From NCBI GenBank assembly GCA_002365855.1, contig DFAP01000106.1, forward strand, positions 1-42,367: a stretch of 42,367 nt of DNA, in the 5' to 3' direction. Made by a program: the position numbers and the translations under genes. Source of the stretch: Pelotomaculum sp. UBA3103 (lineage in GTDB: Bacteria; Bacillota; Desulfotomaculia; Desulfotomaculales; Pelotomaculaceae). Positions 1 through 8,346 of the stretch are shown here, one piece after another; position 1 is the stretch's first letter; the number at the start of each line of letters is the position of its first letter. Under the pieces are notes generated by a model, which saw only the letters and a program-made list of their open reading frames with translations, did no database searches and was not told the DNA's origin.

Positions 1-7
1 AAGCATA

Positions 8-43
8 AAGGAGCGCCTGCGGCAACAGCGGCAGGCGCTCCTT
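8..43 (-). terminator. Intrinsic terminator-like hairpin after rpe
   Basis: A perfect 13-bp inverted repeat (8-20 with 31-43, GC-rich, 10-nt loop) lies just downstream of the rpe stop codon. On the minus strand it is followed by a short T-rich stretch (TTTATGCTT), so it probably ends the long minus-strand housekeeping operon. The weak U tract lowers confidence. It could also serve a plus-strand transcript. Confidence 0.6.
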
Positions 44-67
44 GTTATATAAATAAGTATACATTAA

Positions 68-736
68 CTAGTACTTATGTTCTCCTCCTGCAGCTTTTCT
101 TATTTCACTTACAGCCCTCGCGATGTCACCGCTTTCAAATATTGCCGACCCGGCAACCAGTACAGTCGCCCCGGCCCGCACAACCGCCGCTGCAGTATCC
201 CGGTTAATCCCGCCGTCAACCTGGATGTCCGTCTTTAACCCCCGCTGATCCAGCATTCTTCTAACATCCTGGATTTTGGGTAAAACTTCGGGTATAAAAA
301 CCTGACCGCCGTATCCGGGGTTAACGGTCATCAGCAGCACCAGGTCGACAAGGTGCAAAACATATTCTATCTGGCAGGGTGGAGTAGAGGGATTCAAAGC
401 AACTCCCGCCATTGCCCCGCTCTTTTTAATCAGGCTGAGTGTCCTGTGCAGATGCCTGTCAGATTCCGTATGAACGGTGACAATGTCGGCGCCCGCGCTG
501 ATGAAACGCTCAATATACTGCCCGGGGTTCTCTATCATCAGGTGCACGTCAAAACACATGCTGGTTTTAGCTCTCAAAGACTCCACCACCAGCGGGCCTA
601 TCGTAATGTTGGGAACAAAATGACCGTCCATTACATCAACGTGCAGGTATTCAGCCCCGGCTTTTTCAACTTGCTTTATATCTTCAAGAAGCGCCGCAAA
701 ATTTGCTGACAAAATGGAAGGTGCTATTTTTACCAA
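68..736 (-). CDS. rpe: Ribulose-phosphate 3-epimerase
   Basis: Interconverts D-ribulose 5-phosphate and D-xylulose 5-phosphate in the cytoplasmic pentose phosphate pathway. The 222-residue length and TIM-barrel signatures fit the family: APSILSANFAAL at the N-terminus, the metal/active-site segment HVDVMDGHFVPNIT, the MTVNPGYGGQ loop and VDGGIN near the C-terminal phosphate site. The start is a TTG, chosen because AAGGAGGT lies a few bases upstream and translation from it begins exactly at the conserved VKIAPSIL. It is the last gene of the prkC-rsgA-rpe arrangement common in Firmicutes, 4 nt after rsgA, and is followed by a strong hairpin. Confidence 0.97.
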   Translation of the reverse strand: MVKIAPSILSANFAALLEDIKQVEKAGAEYLHVDVMDGHFVPNITIGPLVVESLRAKTSMCFDVHLMIENPGQYIERFISAGADIVTVHTESDRHLHRTLSLIKKSGAMAGVALNPSTPPCQIEYVLHLVDLVLLMTVNPGYGGQVFIPEVLPKIQDVRRMLDQRGLKTDIQVDGGINRDTAAAVVRAGATVLVAGSAIFESGDIARAVSEIRKAAGGEHKY

Positions 737-740
737 AGAG

Positions 741-1625
741 TTAGTACCTCCTTCTATCCATTAGCTCGGCTAAATACTCCAGGTATTGGTTATAGCGTAT
801 TTCCTGAATTTTACCGCTCTCCACCGCTTCCTTCACAGCGCATTTAGGCTCCTTAAAATGTAGACAGCCTTTAAAATAACAACCAGTAAGGCAAGCTTTT
901 ATATCAGGGAATAAGGACGCCAATTCTTCCGGCTTGATCTCGGGCAGTTCAAGACTTGTAAAACCAGGCGTGTCAGCCACCAGGCCGCCTTCGGGAAGGT
1001 AAATCAATTCCACGTGCCGGGTGGTGTGCCTGCCTTGTTTAAGCTTTGAACTGACCTCACCTGTCTTTAATTTTAAGCCCGGCAGGAGAGCATTTAAAAG
1101 TGTGGTCTTGCCCACCCCTGATGGGCCGGCAAGTACAGAGATCTTCTCTTTCAGCGAATCACGCAGGTTGTCCAGTCCTTTGCCGGTTTTGGCGCTGGTT
1201 ATCACGACCCGGTAGTTTTCCCGGTACTGGGAAACCAGCTCGACCTGCCCGTCTTTAGTCAGGTCAACCTTGTTAAAACATATTATTGGTTCAATGCGGC
1301 TGCTCAATGCCGCTACTAAAAACCTGCCGAGAAGTCCTGGATTGGGGTCTGGCTCACGTACAGCGAATACGATTACCGCCTGATCCACGTTGGCAACCGG
1401 CGGGCGAACCAACAACGTGCGCCTGGGCAGCAGTTTTTCAATAACTCCGTATCCGTCTTGTCCGGGCATAAATTCTACATGGTCGCCGACCATAACCTGC
1501 TGATTAGTGTAGCGAAAACGCCCCCGCAGCTTGCACTCCCATTCCCTGCGGCCGTCGTGAGCATAGTAGAAGCCGCTGTAAGCCTTGACTACTATACCTT
1601 TAACAAGCGTATCCTGGCTATTCAA
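741..1625 (-). CDS. rsgA: Ribosome small-subunit-dependent GTPase RsgA
   Basis: Circularly permuted GTPase that acts in late 30S subunit maturation and is stimulated by the ribosome. The protein shows an N-terminal OB-fold (KGIVVKAYSGFYY), the permuted G4 NKVDL, the P-loop GPSGVGKTTL, the DTPGFTS G3 motif and a C-terminal zinc site (Cys/His around CLTGCYFKGCLHF). From the TTG at 1625 it is 294 residues, close to the family norm. A longer TTG start at 1667 has a better Shine-Dalgarno (AAAGG, 6 nt away) but adds 14 non-conserved residues and overlaps prkC by 50 nt. The chosen start overlaps the prkC stop by 8 nt. In Bacillus the homologue (CpgA) is linked to cell-wall physiology and PrkC phosphorylation. 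Confidence 0.94.
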   Translation of the reverse strand: MNSQDTLVKGIVVKAYSGFYYAHDGRREWECKLRGRFRYTNQQVMVGDHVEFMPGQDGYGVIEKLLPRRTLLVRPPVANVDQAVIVFAVREPDPNPGLLGRFLVAALSSRIEPIICFNKVDLTKDGQVELVSQYRENYRVVITSAKTGKGLDNLRDSLKEKISVLAGPSGVGKTTLLNALLPGLKLKTGEVSSKLKQGRHTTRHVELIYLPEGGLVADTPGFTSLELPEIKPEELASLFPDIKACLTGCYFKGCLHFKEPKCAVKEAVESGKIQEIRYNQYLEYLAELMDRRRY

Positions 1626-3486
1626 AGACCTTTTCACCAACCAATTCCCTGTCGATATAGACTTCAATTACCGCCTTTCCATAATAGGGTACTTCCCTGA
1701 CGACTCTATCGCCGGGCGAGTGATTATTAATATAATATTCTTTGGTACCTTTCGCGTCAACGACAACTATCCTGAGTTCGTGCTCCCTGCCGTCATCTGG
1801 TATCGGTGTTTCCACTCTGGTCAGCTTCCTGGAAGGACCCGGGCCGTTGCTGATGGTCACCTGAACTGTAGAACCTTCCTGTAATTCAGTTCCTTTAACA
1901 GGGTCTTGGCTGACCACCTGACCCGCAAAATATTTGGTGCTGGTGGACCTCCTCACATTCGGATCGAGCTTCAACTTTACTTTTTCGAGTTCCAAAGTGG
2001 CATTTTCAGTTGTAAGGCCGCTTAGATCCGGCACTTTGACGTCAACGGGCTCCGGTCCTTTGCTTACTGTCAGGACTATACCGGAACCCTTGGAGATCTT
2101 ATCAAGCGGTTTGGGCTCAGTATCCATGACCAAACCCTGGAGATAGTCGTCACTATAGCTCTCCTGTACGGGATCGACAACGTAAAGCTCATTTTGATAA
2201 ATCTTATTTCTAGCGTCATTTAGAGACAGGCCGATAACCTCTGGAATAACCCGGTATTCCGGCCCCGTGCTGACGTTAAGAGTCACGTTGCGCGTCACTT
2301 TTATTTTTGTTTCCGGTGCCGGAGCCTGAGAAATAACCCACCCTAGAGGTACGCTTTGGTGTGGGCTGCGGGTGAGTTCAATATTTTTAATTCCCTCTCT
2401 GCGGAGTATATCCTGGGCTTCATCCTGGGTTTTTCCTTCAACGGAAGGCATTGCAACTTCCGGAACATTAATATACGACTGAAAAGCTGCAAGAGCTGCA
2501 ACAACCATAACCAGAATGATTATGGCGCCCCAAAGGAGTACGGGACGGCGCCTGGCTGCCTCTCTCCTCCCTCCAGCCGGTTGAACATCTTCCTGCGGAA
2601 GCTTGACCGCAGGGATAACTCTGGTGGCAAACTCATCACGAGTCGTCGCCCGGCCTGAATCCCCGGTTGAGCCAACGGCTGCCCCTTCAAGGTCTGACGC
2701 CATCTCACGAGCTGTTTCATAACGTTCCGCCGGAATCTTGGCCATTGCTCTGAAAATAACATTTTCAAGAGCGGGTGAAACTACGGGATTCAGGCTGGAC
2801 GGGCTGGGGGGAGTTTCCTGAATATGTTTTAACGCTACTCCAATAGGTGTGTCACCCTGGAATGGAAGTGACCCTGTAACCATCTCGTAAAGAACGATGC
2901 CAAGAGAATAAATGTCTGACCTGGGCCCTGCCGTTTCACCACGCGCCTGTTCCGGTGAGAGATAGTGAACTGATCCAACAATGGTATCAGTCTGGGTCAG
3001 GGTAGCAGTGGTAGCCTCCCTGGCAATCCCAAAATCCGTGAGTTTTGCCCGCCCGCCACTGGTAATAAGGATGTTCTGAGGCTTGACGTCCCGGTGTACA
3101 ATGTTGTTTTCATGGGCGTGCTGAAGTGCTTCACTCACTTGACGGGCAATTTCAAGCGCCCTGCCCGGCGTCAGGGTTCCCTGCCCCCTGATCAGGTTCT
3201 TCAGGTTGTCCCCTTCTACATATTCCATAACCAGATAATGAATTTTTTCTTCCTGACCCACATCGTATATGCTTACAATATTAGGGTGCGAAAGGCTGGC
3301 GATTGCCTGGGCCTCCCTGCGAAACCGCTTTACGAAATCTTCATCGGAGGTGTATTCGGGGCGAAGTATCTTTATGGTGACAAGCCTGTTTAAGAGAGTA
3401 TCTTTCCCCTTATGAACTATGGCCATGCCTCCGCCGCCAAGCTGATCAAGGATCTCATACCGGTTTCCCAAGAGTTTCCCAATCAA
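1618..3486 (-). CDS. prkC: PASTA-domain Ser/Thr protein kinase (PrkC/PknB type)
   Basis: Membrane eukaryotic-like Ser/Thr kinase that senses peptidoglycan fragments. Residues about 10-270 form the kinase domain with glycine loop GGGGMAIV (17-24), ATP lysine K39, catalytic loop HRDVKPQN (D133), DFG (D151-G153) and SPEQARGE. A single membrane helix spans about 315-336, followed by three PASTA repeats (starting near VAMPSVEG, VIPEVIGL and VKVPDLSG) and a short extra C-terminal beta-rich tail. The start is a TTG 8 nt after a GAGGTG site. It lies next to the phosphatase, FHA and peptidoglycan synthesis genes, so it is likely the kinase of this local signalling module. Substrates are inferred, not visible. 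Confidence 0.96.
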   Translation of the reverse strand: MIGKLLGNRYEILDQLGGGGMAIVHKGKDTLLNRLVTIKILRPEYTSDEDFVKRFRREAQAIASLSHPNIVSIYDVGQEEKIHYLVMEYVEGDNLKNLIRGQGTLTPGRALEIARQVSEALQHAHENNIVHRDVKPQNILITSGGRAKLTDFGIAREATTATLTQTDTIVGSVHYLSPEQARGETAGPRSDIYSLGIVLYEMVTGSLPFQGDTPIGVALKHIQETPPSPSSLNPVVSPALENVIFRAMAKIPAERYETAREMASDLEGAAVGSTGDSGRATTRDEFATRVIPAVKLPQEDVQPAGGRREAARRRPVLLWGAIIILVMVVAALAAFQSYINVPEVAMPSVEGKTQDEAQDILRREGIKNIELTRSPHQSVPLGWVISQAPAPETKIKVTRNVTLNVSTGPEYRVIPEVIGLSLNDARNKIYQNELYVVDPVQESYSDDYLQGLVMDTEPKPLDKISKGSGIVLTVSKGPEPVDVKVPDLSGLTTENATLELEKVKLKLDPNVRRSTSTKYFAGQVVSQDPVKGTELQEGSTVQVTISNGPGPSRKLTRVETPIPDDGREHELRIVVVDAKGTKEYYINNHSPGDRVVREVPYYGKAVIEVYIDRELVGEKVFE

Positions 3487-3576
3487 TATTTTTCACCTCA
3501 AATCTAGCTATTGTAATAATGCTTACAGACAACAAAAAAGTCAATATATTTTAAATGGTAAAAAAAATTTTAATTT

Positions 3577-4968
3577 TTACCTTCCTATTACAGCGGCGGA
3601 CAGGAGACGGCCGCCAATGGGGGCAGCGACCGAGCCGCCGGAACCGGCGTTTTCTAATATTACCGCGACTGCAACCCTGGGTTGATCTGCAGGTGCAAAT
3701 CCAATAAACCAAGCGTGAGTCTGTCCGTGCGGGTTTTGGGCAGAGCCTGTTTTACCGGCCACCTTCATGCCTGACACGGCAGCAGCTGTTGCTGTGCCAT
3801 ACCGGACGGCTTCGATCATTCCTTCCTTGATAATTTCTGAAGTTTCAGGGGTAGTGGAAACGAGCCATGTCTTATGCGTTGCCTTTTGCACGGCTGAACC
3901 AAGGGAGTCATTAACCGCTTCCACCAGATATGGACGCATTATTACGCCTTTATTCGCTATAGCCGCCGCTACCATGGCCATCTGCAGCGGACTTACCAAA
4001 ACCTCTCCTTGTCCTATAGCACTGCTGGCAAGTTCGGTGGGGGTGATCATCCCAACCGAAGCCATACTTCCAGGCCATGCTGGTGTTTCCAGGCCAGGGT
4101 CTTTACCCATCCCGAAAGCTTTGGCGGTCCTGGAGAAACTTTCAGGACCCAAACCAAGGCCAAGTTGAGCAAAGGTTGTATTGCAGGATACTGCAATAGC
4201 CCTGGTTATACTTAATTCACCATGCGCGGAAGTATCATTAAGCCTGTACCCGTTAACATCAAGATAGCCCGGGCAATCAAATATTTTACCTGTGAGGTCC
4301 GGGTTAGCAGAAAGCGCCCCGGCGGCAGTCACCACCTTGTAAGTTGATCCCGGTGGATAGACGCCCTCGGTGGCACGGTTCAGCAAAGGCGAGCTTTCGC
4401 TGTTAACCAGGCTGGGCCATAGTTCATCCAGCTTGTTTGGATTAAAACTTGGGCTTGAGGCCAGCACCCTTAAAGCACCAGTTCCGGTATCCAGGAGAAC
4501 AACTGCCCCCCGCCGGCCCCCCATAAGATCAATCGCCATTCTCTGCAAGGATGAGTCTATGGTAAGGATGATATCGCCACCAACCTGCTCCCTGCCTAAC
4601 AGCTTGTTTGTCAGATTTCTGAAACGGTCGGCGCCTTCCATGCCCAACAGGTAGTTATCGTAGTAAGATTCAAACCCGGCTCGCCCATACCGCTCAGAAA
4701 TATAGCCGACAAGATGTGACACATCCGCGCCACGGGGATAAATACGGGTTCCTTTTGACCCAACAAATTCGGTTTTTGCCAGAACAACTCCCTTTATGTC
4801 ATAAATTGACCCCCGCCTGACCTGGGATTCAATCTCCTGAAAACGTCGATTATAAGGATTCACCGCCAAGGCAGGCCCTTTGATCATATGGAGGTATGAA
4901 AGGTAGGCTGCCAAAATCGAGAACAACCCCAGCAAAACAATTCCCAGTTTAAAAATATTCTTTTTCAT
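3577..4968 (-). CDS. pbpA: Class B penicillin-binding protein transpeptidase (PbpA/FtsI family)
   Basis: DD-transpeptidase that cross-links peptidoglycan outside the membrane. A signal-anchor helix covers residues 7-25. The penicillin-binding domain carries all three active-site motifs: S208-T-Y-K211, S261-C-N263 and K406-T-G408. At 463 residues it is compact, lacks PASTA domains, and resembles actinobacterial PbpA rather than the large FtsI. Its ATG overlaps the stop of the preceding ftsW/rodA gene by 4 nt (ATGA), implying translational coupling and a working SEDS polymerase/transpeptidase pair. An A/T-only inverted repeat (3557-3581) overlaps the stop codon and may slow or attenuate read-through into prkC. 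Confidence 0.94.
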   Translation of the reverse strand: MKKNIFKLGIVLLGLFSILAAYLSYLHMIKGPALAVNPYNRRFQEIESQVRRGSIYDIKGVVLAKTEFVGSKGTRIYPRGADVSHLVGYISERYGRAGFESYYDNYLLGMEGADRFRNLTNKLLGREQVGGDIILTIDSSLQRMAIDLMGGRRGAVVLLDTGTGALRVLASSPSFNPNKLDELWPSLVNSESSPLLNRATEGVYPPGSTYKVVTAAGALSANPDLTGKIFDCPGYLDVNGYRLNDTSAHGELSITRAIAVSCNTTFAQLGLGLGPESFSRTAKAFGMGKDPGLETPAWPGSMASVGMITPTELASSAIGQGEVLVSPLQMAMVAAAIANKGVIMRPYLVEAVNDSLGSAVQKATHKTWLVSTTPETSEIIKEGMIEAVRYGTATAAAVSGMKVAGKTGSAQNPHGQTHAWFIGFAPADQPRVAVAVILENAGSGGSVAAPIGGRLLSAAVIGR

Positions 4969-6281
4969 AGGCGGCTTTCTGCCTCGTTTGAAATATTCAA
5001 TAACAGCCCCAGCAGGATAAAATTAGCTACTAATGAACTGCCTCCATAACTAATATACGGAAGTGTTACGCCGGTTAAGGGCAGAAGTTTAGTTACTCCC
5101 GCAATTATAATAAACGCCTGCAAACCCAGAAGCGCGGTTGCCCCTGAGGCTACAAGGGCGTCAAAGTCATCTTTTGTGTTCAAGGCAATCTTAATCCCAC
5201 GGAAAATAAAAATTATAAATAATAACAGGATCCCTACCCCGCCAAGCAAGCCCATTTCCTCGCAGATAGCCGAAAATATCAAGTCCGTGTGCACGGCGGG
5301 AATAAAATTGGGGTAACCCTGACCAAGACCTGTCCCCAATACCCCACCAGAACCGATTGCAAATAGGGACTGGGCCACCTGGTATCCTGTGGTGTCAATA
5401 TAAGGCCATGGGTTCAGCCAGATTTCGACTCTGGCCCGAACGTGATCGAACAGGAAAAAGCAAGCAACTGCTCCCGCCACGAAAAGCCCCATCCCAAAAA
5501 GGGCATAAAAAGCGCGCGATGTAGCAATATAGACCATAGCCAAAAAAGTGCTAAAATAGATCAATGCTGTGCCCAGATCCCTCTGGAATACCAGGATGAG
5601 AAGAGAAATGGCCCACATTGCAGCCAGAGGCGCCCATTCACTGGGACCCGGAACTGACAACCAACCCATACTTCTGGTCCCTTTGATCAAAATCTCCCTG
5701 TTCTCTACCAAAAAACTTGCTAAAAACAATACAACCAGAATTTTAACAAATTCTGATGGCTGCATCTGAAAAATTCCGAAGTCAAGCCAGCTTTTTGCCC
5801 CCCCCTGCTCCTTACCGAAGAAAATAGGCAGGATCAGGGCAACTATACCGGCCATTGCATAAATATATTTATACTCACTTAAAAAGCGAAAGTTCGCCAG
5901 CAACCTTGTTACCAAAACCAGCACAGCCAATCCTATCAGGATCCACGCAAACTGGCGCATCCCGTAGGCCGGGTTCAACCTGAACAGGAAGATCAACCCT
6001 GTGGAAGACAGAGCAGCGGTAACGGGCAGTAAAAACAGGTCTCCCCTGTATCTATTCTTATTCCAAAATATATGAACAATAAAGAAGGCGGCAGTTGTGA
6101 CTACTGCTGCAGCAAGCGCATTGAGGCCTGATACGGGCTCACTCAGGTAAAGAACCAATGCTCCCGCCAGGGCATATCCACCAGCTAAAACCAGCAGTTT
6201 GAACTCAATTTTTCTGCCCCTGTCCCTTCCCCGGGGTCGCAATAGATTGAGGTTATTCAGCTCAAAAGTCCCGGGATTCAT
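4965..6281 (-). CDS. SEDS-family peptidoglycan glycosyltransferase (FtsW/RodA/SpoVE)
   Basis: Multi-pass membrane protein of the SEDS family, which polymerises lipid II glycan strands together with a partner class B PBP; that partner is the coupled gene next door. The sequence has about ten or more hydrophobic helices and the family signatures FQRDLGTALIYF, GTGLGQGYPNFIPAVHTD and the C-terminal LPYISYGGSSLVANF. The reading frame opens at a TTG (6293), but the Shine-Dalgarno GGAGG overlaps that codon, so I chose the second ATG of the ATGATG pair, five bases downstream of it. Whether it serves elongation (RodA) or division (FtsW) cannot be told from sequence. The operon order matches mycobacterial rodA. 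Confidence 0.93.
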   Translation of the reverse strand: MNPGTFELNNLNLLRPRGRDRGRKIEFKLLVLAGGYALAGALVLYLSEPVSGLNALAAAVVTTAAFFIVHIFWNKNRYRGDLFLLPVTAALSSTGLIFLFRLNPAYGMRQFAWILIGLAVLVLVTRLLANFRFLSEYKYIYAMAGIVALILPIFFGKEQGGAKSWLDFGIFQMQPSEFVKILVVLFLASFLVENREILIKGTRSMGWLSVPGPSEWAPLAAMWAISLLILVFQRDLGTALIYFSTFLAMVYIATSRAFYALFGMGLFVAGAVACFFLFDHVRARVEIWLNPWPYIDTTGYQVAQSLFAIGSGGVLGTGLGQGYPNFIPAVHTDLIFSAICEEMGLLGGVGILLLFIIFIFRGIKIALNTKDDFDALVASGATALLGLQAFIIIAGVTKLLPLTGVTLPYISYGGSSLVANFILLGLLLNISNEAESRL

Positions 6282-6350
6282 CATAACCTCCAATAAATTT
6301 TATATAAAGCTCAAAATAGTTATTCGGGGCGCCGGATCAAGTAAACGATG

Positions 6351-7064
6351 TTAAAACTCTACCAGAACGGCAGTAATATTATCTGCCCCTCCGCGCTGAA
6401 GAGCTTGATCCAAAAGGGTTAGAACTGCGGTATCAAGGCTGGGAGCGTTCCTGACCGCGGCATTAATCTCTTCCTGCCGCAGGTATCCGGTGAGGCCGTC
6501 CGTGCAGAGCAGGATCATGTCCCCCGGGTAAATTTTGACGGAGTAACGGTCAACCTCCAGCACAGGTCCCGTACCAAGCGCCCTGGTTAGAACGTTGCGC
6601 CGGGGGTGCGCTATGGCCTGTTCTTTTGTAATGCCACCATTTTTTACCAGCTGCTGAACCAGTGAATGATCCTCTGTAAGTTGAACGATTTCATTTCCCC
6701 TTAAGAGGTATGCCCGGCTATCCCCAACCTGGGCTATATATAACTCATCTCCAGACTTAAGACAGGCGGTTATTGTAGTTCCCATTCCCACCCATGCCGG
6801 GTTTTTACGGGACATGTCAAAGATAGACTTGTTTACTTCTTTAACAGCGCCAACCAGGACATCCCCGGGCTTACCGCCTTTTCCATGCAGCTTTACAAGC
6901 TCATGCTCCAGCATCTGCAGTGCCGCTGTACTGGCAACTTCCCCTGCCAGGTGTCCTCCCATACCATCAGCCACTGCAAACAATCCTATCCCGGGTGATA
7001 TGCAAAGGCTGTCTTCATTTAAATTTCTAACCAGACCGGTATCAGTTACTTGAGCCCACCTCAT
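6351..7064 (-). CDS. prpC: PP2C-family protein Ser/Thr phosphatase (PrpC/Stp/PstP type)
   Basis: Metal-dependent phosphatase that reverses phosphorylation by the PASTA kinase encoded downstream. The 237-residue protein is a bare PP2C catalytic domain: RNLNED (D18), VADGMGG with metal ligands D33/G34, QVGDSRAYL, and the C-terminal CTDGLTGYL and DNITAVLV motifs. Unlike mycobacterial PstP it has no membrane helix or extracellular domain, so it is presumably cytosolic. The ATG has GAGGTGGG five bases upstream, inside the end of fhaB, with which it overlaps by 23 nt; the two are very likely co-translated. Confidence 0.95.
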   Translation of the reverse strand: MRWAQVTDTGLVRNLNEDSLCISPGIGLFAVADGMGGHLAGEVASTAALQMLEHELVKLHGKGGKPGDVLVGAVKEVNKSIFDMSRKNPAWVGMGTTITACLKSGDELYIAQVGDSRAYLLRGNEIVQLTEDHSLVQQLVKNGGITKEQAIAHPRRNVLTRALGTGPVLEVDRYSVKIYPGDMILLCTDGLTGYLRQEEINAAVRNAPSLDTAVLTLLDQALQRGGADNITAVLVEF

Positions 7065-7539
7065 GCCCCCACCTCACAAACTGAAAAGTGACTTTCCCAA
7101 TTCTGATCCTGTCGCCATCCGCAAGCACAATAGGACGGTCAACAATTACTTCGTTTAAAAAGGTACCGTTTGTACTTTTTAAATCCTCAAGCCAGTACTG
7201 CCCCTGTTTAATATAAACTCTGGAGTGACGTGTGGAAGCAAAAGAATCGTTTATAACAATGCTGCTACCGCCAGCCCTGCCGATTACAAGTTCCGGTCCT
7301 ATGATGAAAGTGTCTCCCGGCTCCAGTTCTTCAAGGGAACTCTCAATAACAATGAGTTTAACATCAGATGACTGCCCGCTCATATTTTCTTCTGGCAACA
7401 AACCGGCCGGATCTTCTGCCGGATAATGACCCGGACTGTCCTGCAGGTCGCTAATCATCCATTTGACCAGCCTGAAGATAAAAATAAATAACATCAGCAA
7501 GAAACTGTACCGCAAAATCATCAGGGCCACGGCAAACAC
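7042..7539 (-). CDS. Membrane-anchored FHA-domain protein (FhaB-like)
   Basis: A 165-residue protein with one N-terminal membrane helix (about residues 4-25), a linker, and a C-terminal FHA domain (about 80-155) carrying the phosphothreonine-binding signatures VIGRAGGSSIVIND, STRHSRVYI and LEDLKSTNGTFLN. FHA domains read phosphothreonine marks, so it probably ties the kinase to the SEDS/PBP machinery at the membrane, as FhaB/FipA does in mycobacteria (inference from organisation and architecture). Start is a GTG preceded by AAGGTGG, 2 nt after fhaA. Confidence 0.9.
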   Translation of the reverse strand: MFAVALMILRYSFLLMLFIFIFRLVKWMISDLQDSPGHYPAEDPAGLLPEENMSGQSSDVKLIVIESSLEELEPGDTFIIGPELVIGRAGGSSIVINDSFASTRHSRVYIKQGQYWLEDLKSTNGTFLNEVIVDRPIVLADGDRIRIGKVTFQFVRWGHEVGSSN

Positions 7540-7541
7540 AA

Positions 7542-8306
7542 TTATTCCACCTTAAAGGTACATACTGTGGTACCCAAAGTTAACACATCTCCTGGCTCAA
7601 GCACCTTTGTAAGTATTTTCTCACCATTAACTACAACGCCGTTCGTACTACCGATGTCGGTTATGACATATCGGCCCTGGCTAAGTTCCAATCGGGCATG
7701 GCGGCGTGAAATACTGGTATCGTTAAGAATAATACCACAGTCTTCACGGCGGCCGATAACTATAGATACATTGCTCAGGTTAAAGGTTTTCCCACGGTCC
7801 GGCCCGGCGTCTATAACAAGACGGCCATAAACAAGAGGGGCGGTGTCCGTCTTAATGGCTTCCTTTAACAGGGTAAAGCGCTGTGTATGTTCGATAGAAT
7901 TTTCTTCCGGGGTCTTTTCAGCCTCCGGTGGTGACTCGCTAAACCTTGACTCAAGCCTGACGCTTCCTCCAGCCAGATTTTCGTCACAAGCAAAAGAAAC
8001 CAGAGGCCGGCCTGCAAGAGTGTATCTTTTTTCTTCAGCCTTCTGTCTCACATATTCCTGAAGCTCTTTGGCAAGCAGGCCGGAGAAATTGGTGATATTT
8101 TCATAATCCGAAGGATGAAGGTGGACAGTATATTCATTAGGAACATATATGCAGCTGACACTCACCCGCCTGCTGTCCCTCATCTCCCTGGCCAATTTTT
8201 TCGCTATTTCCACAGGCTGGACATATCCGCCCCCTAATTTATCCTTAAAAAATCCTTCAATATATTTTTCCAGGCTGCCTTCCAGCCCCGAAAATACACC
8301 GCCCAA
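7542..8306 (-). CDS. DUF3662 plus FHA domain protein (FhaA-like)
   Basis: A 254-residue protein. The N-terminal 115 residues match the DUF3662 (FhaA N-terminal) pattern GSLEKYIEGFF and QPVEIAKKLAREM. An acidic linker follows, then a C-terminal FHA domain with VIGRREDCGIILND, SRRHARLEL and ITDIGSTNGVVVNG. I chose a TTG start at 8306 because GAGGGGGG lies 7 nt upstream and it places the conserved domain at the N-terminus; an ATG at 8333 would add nine residues but has no good ribosome site. In mycobacteria FhaA binds phosphorylated MviN and regulates lipid II supply. A similar role here is inference. Confidence 0.91.
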   Translation of the reverse strand: MGGVFSGLEGSLEKYIEGFFKDKLGGGYVQPVEIAKKLAREMRDSRRVSVSCIYVPNEYTVHLHPSDYENITNFSGLLAKELQEYVRQKAEEKRYTLAGRPLVSFACDENLAGGSVRLESRFSESPPEAEKTPEENSIEHTQRFTLLKEAIKTDTAPLVYGRLVIDAGPDRGKTFNLSNVSIVIGRREDCGIILNDTSISRRHARLELSQGRYVITDIGSTNGVVVNGEKILTKVLEPGDVLTLGTTVCTFKVE

Positions 8307-8346
8307 GTTACAGCCCCCCTCGGTGATTCGCATGCTTCTACACGCT

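Noticed and set aside
353..709. Plus-strand open frame opposite rpe, and many similar frames opposite the long minus-strand genes
   Set aside because: They are antisense shadows of well-supported genes, lack ribosome sites and have no recognisable protein features.
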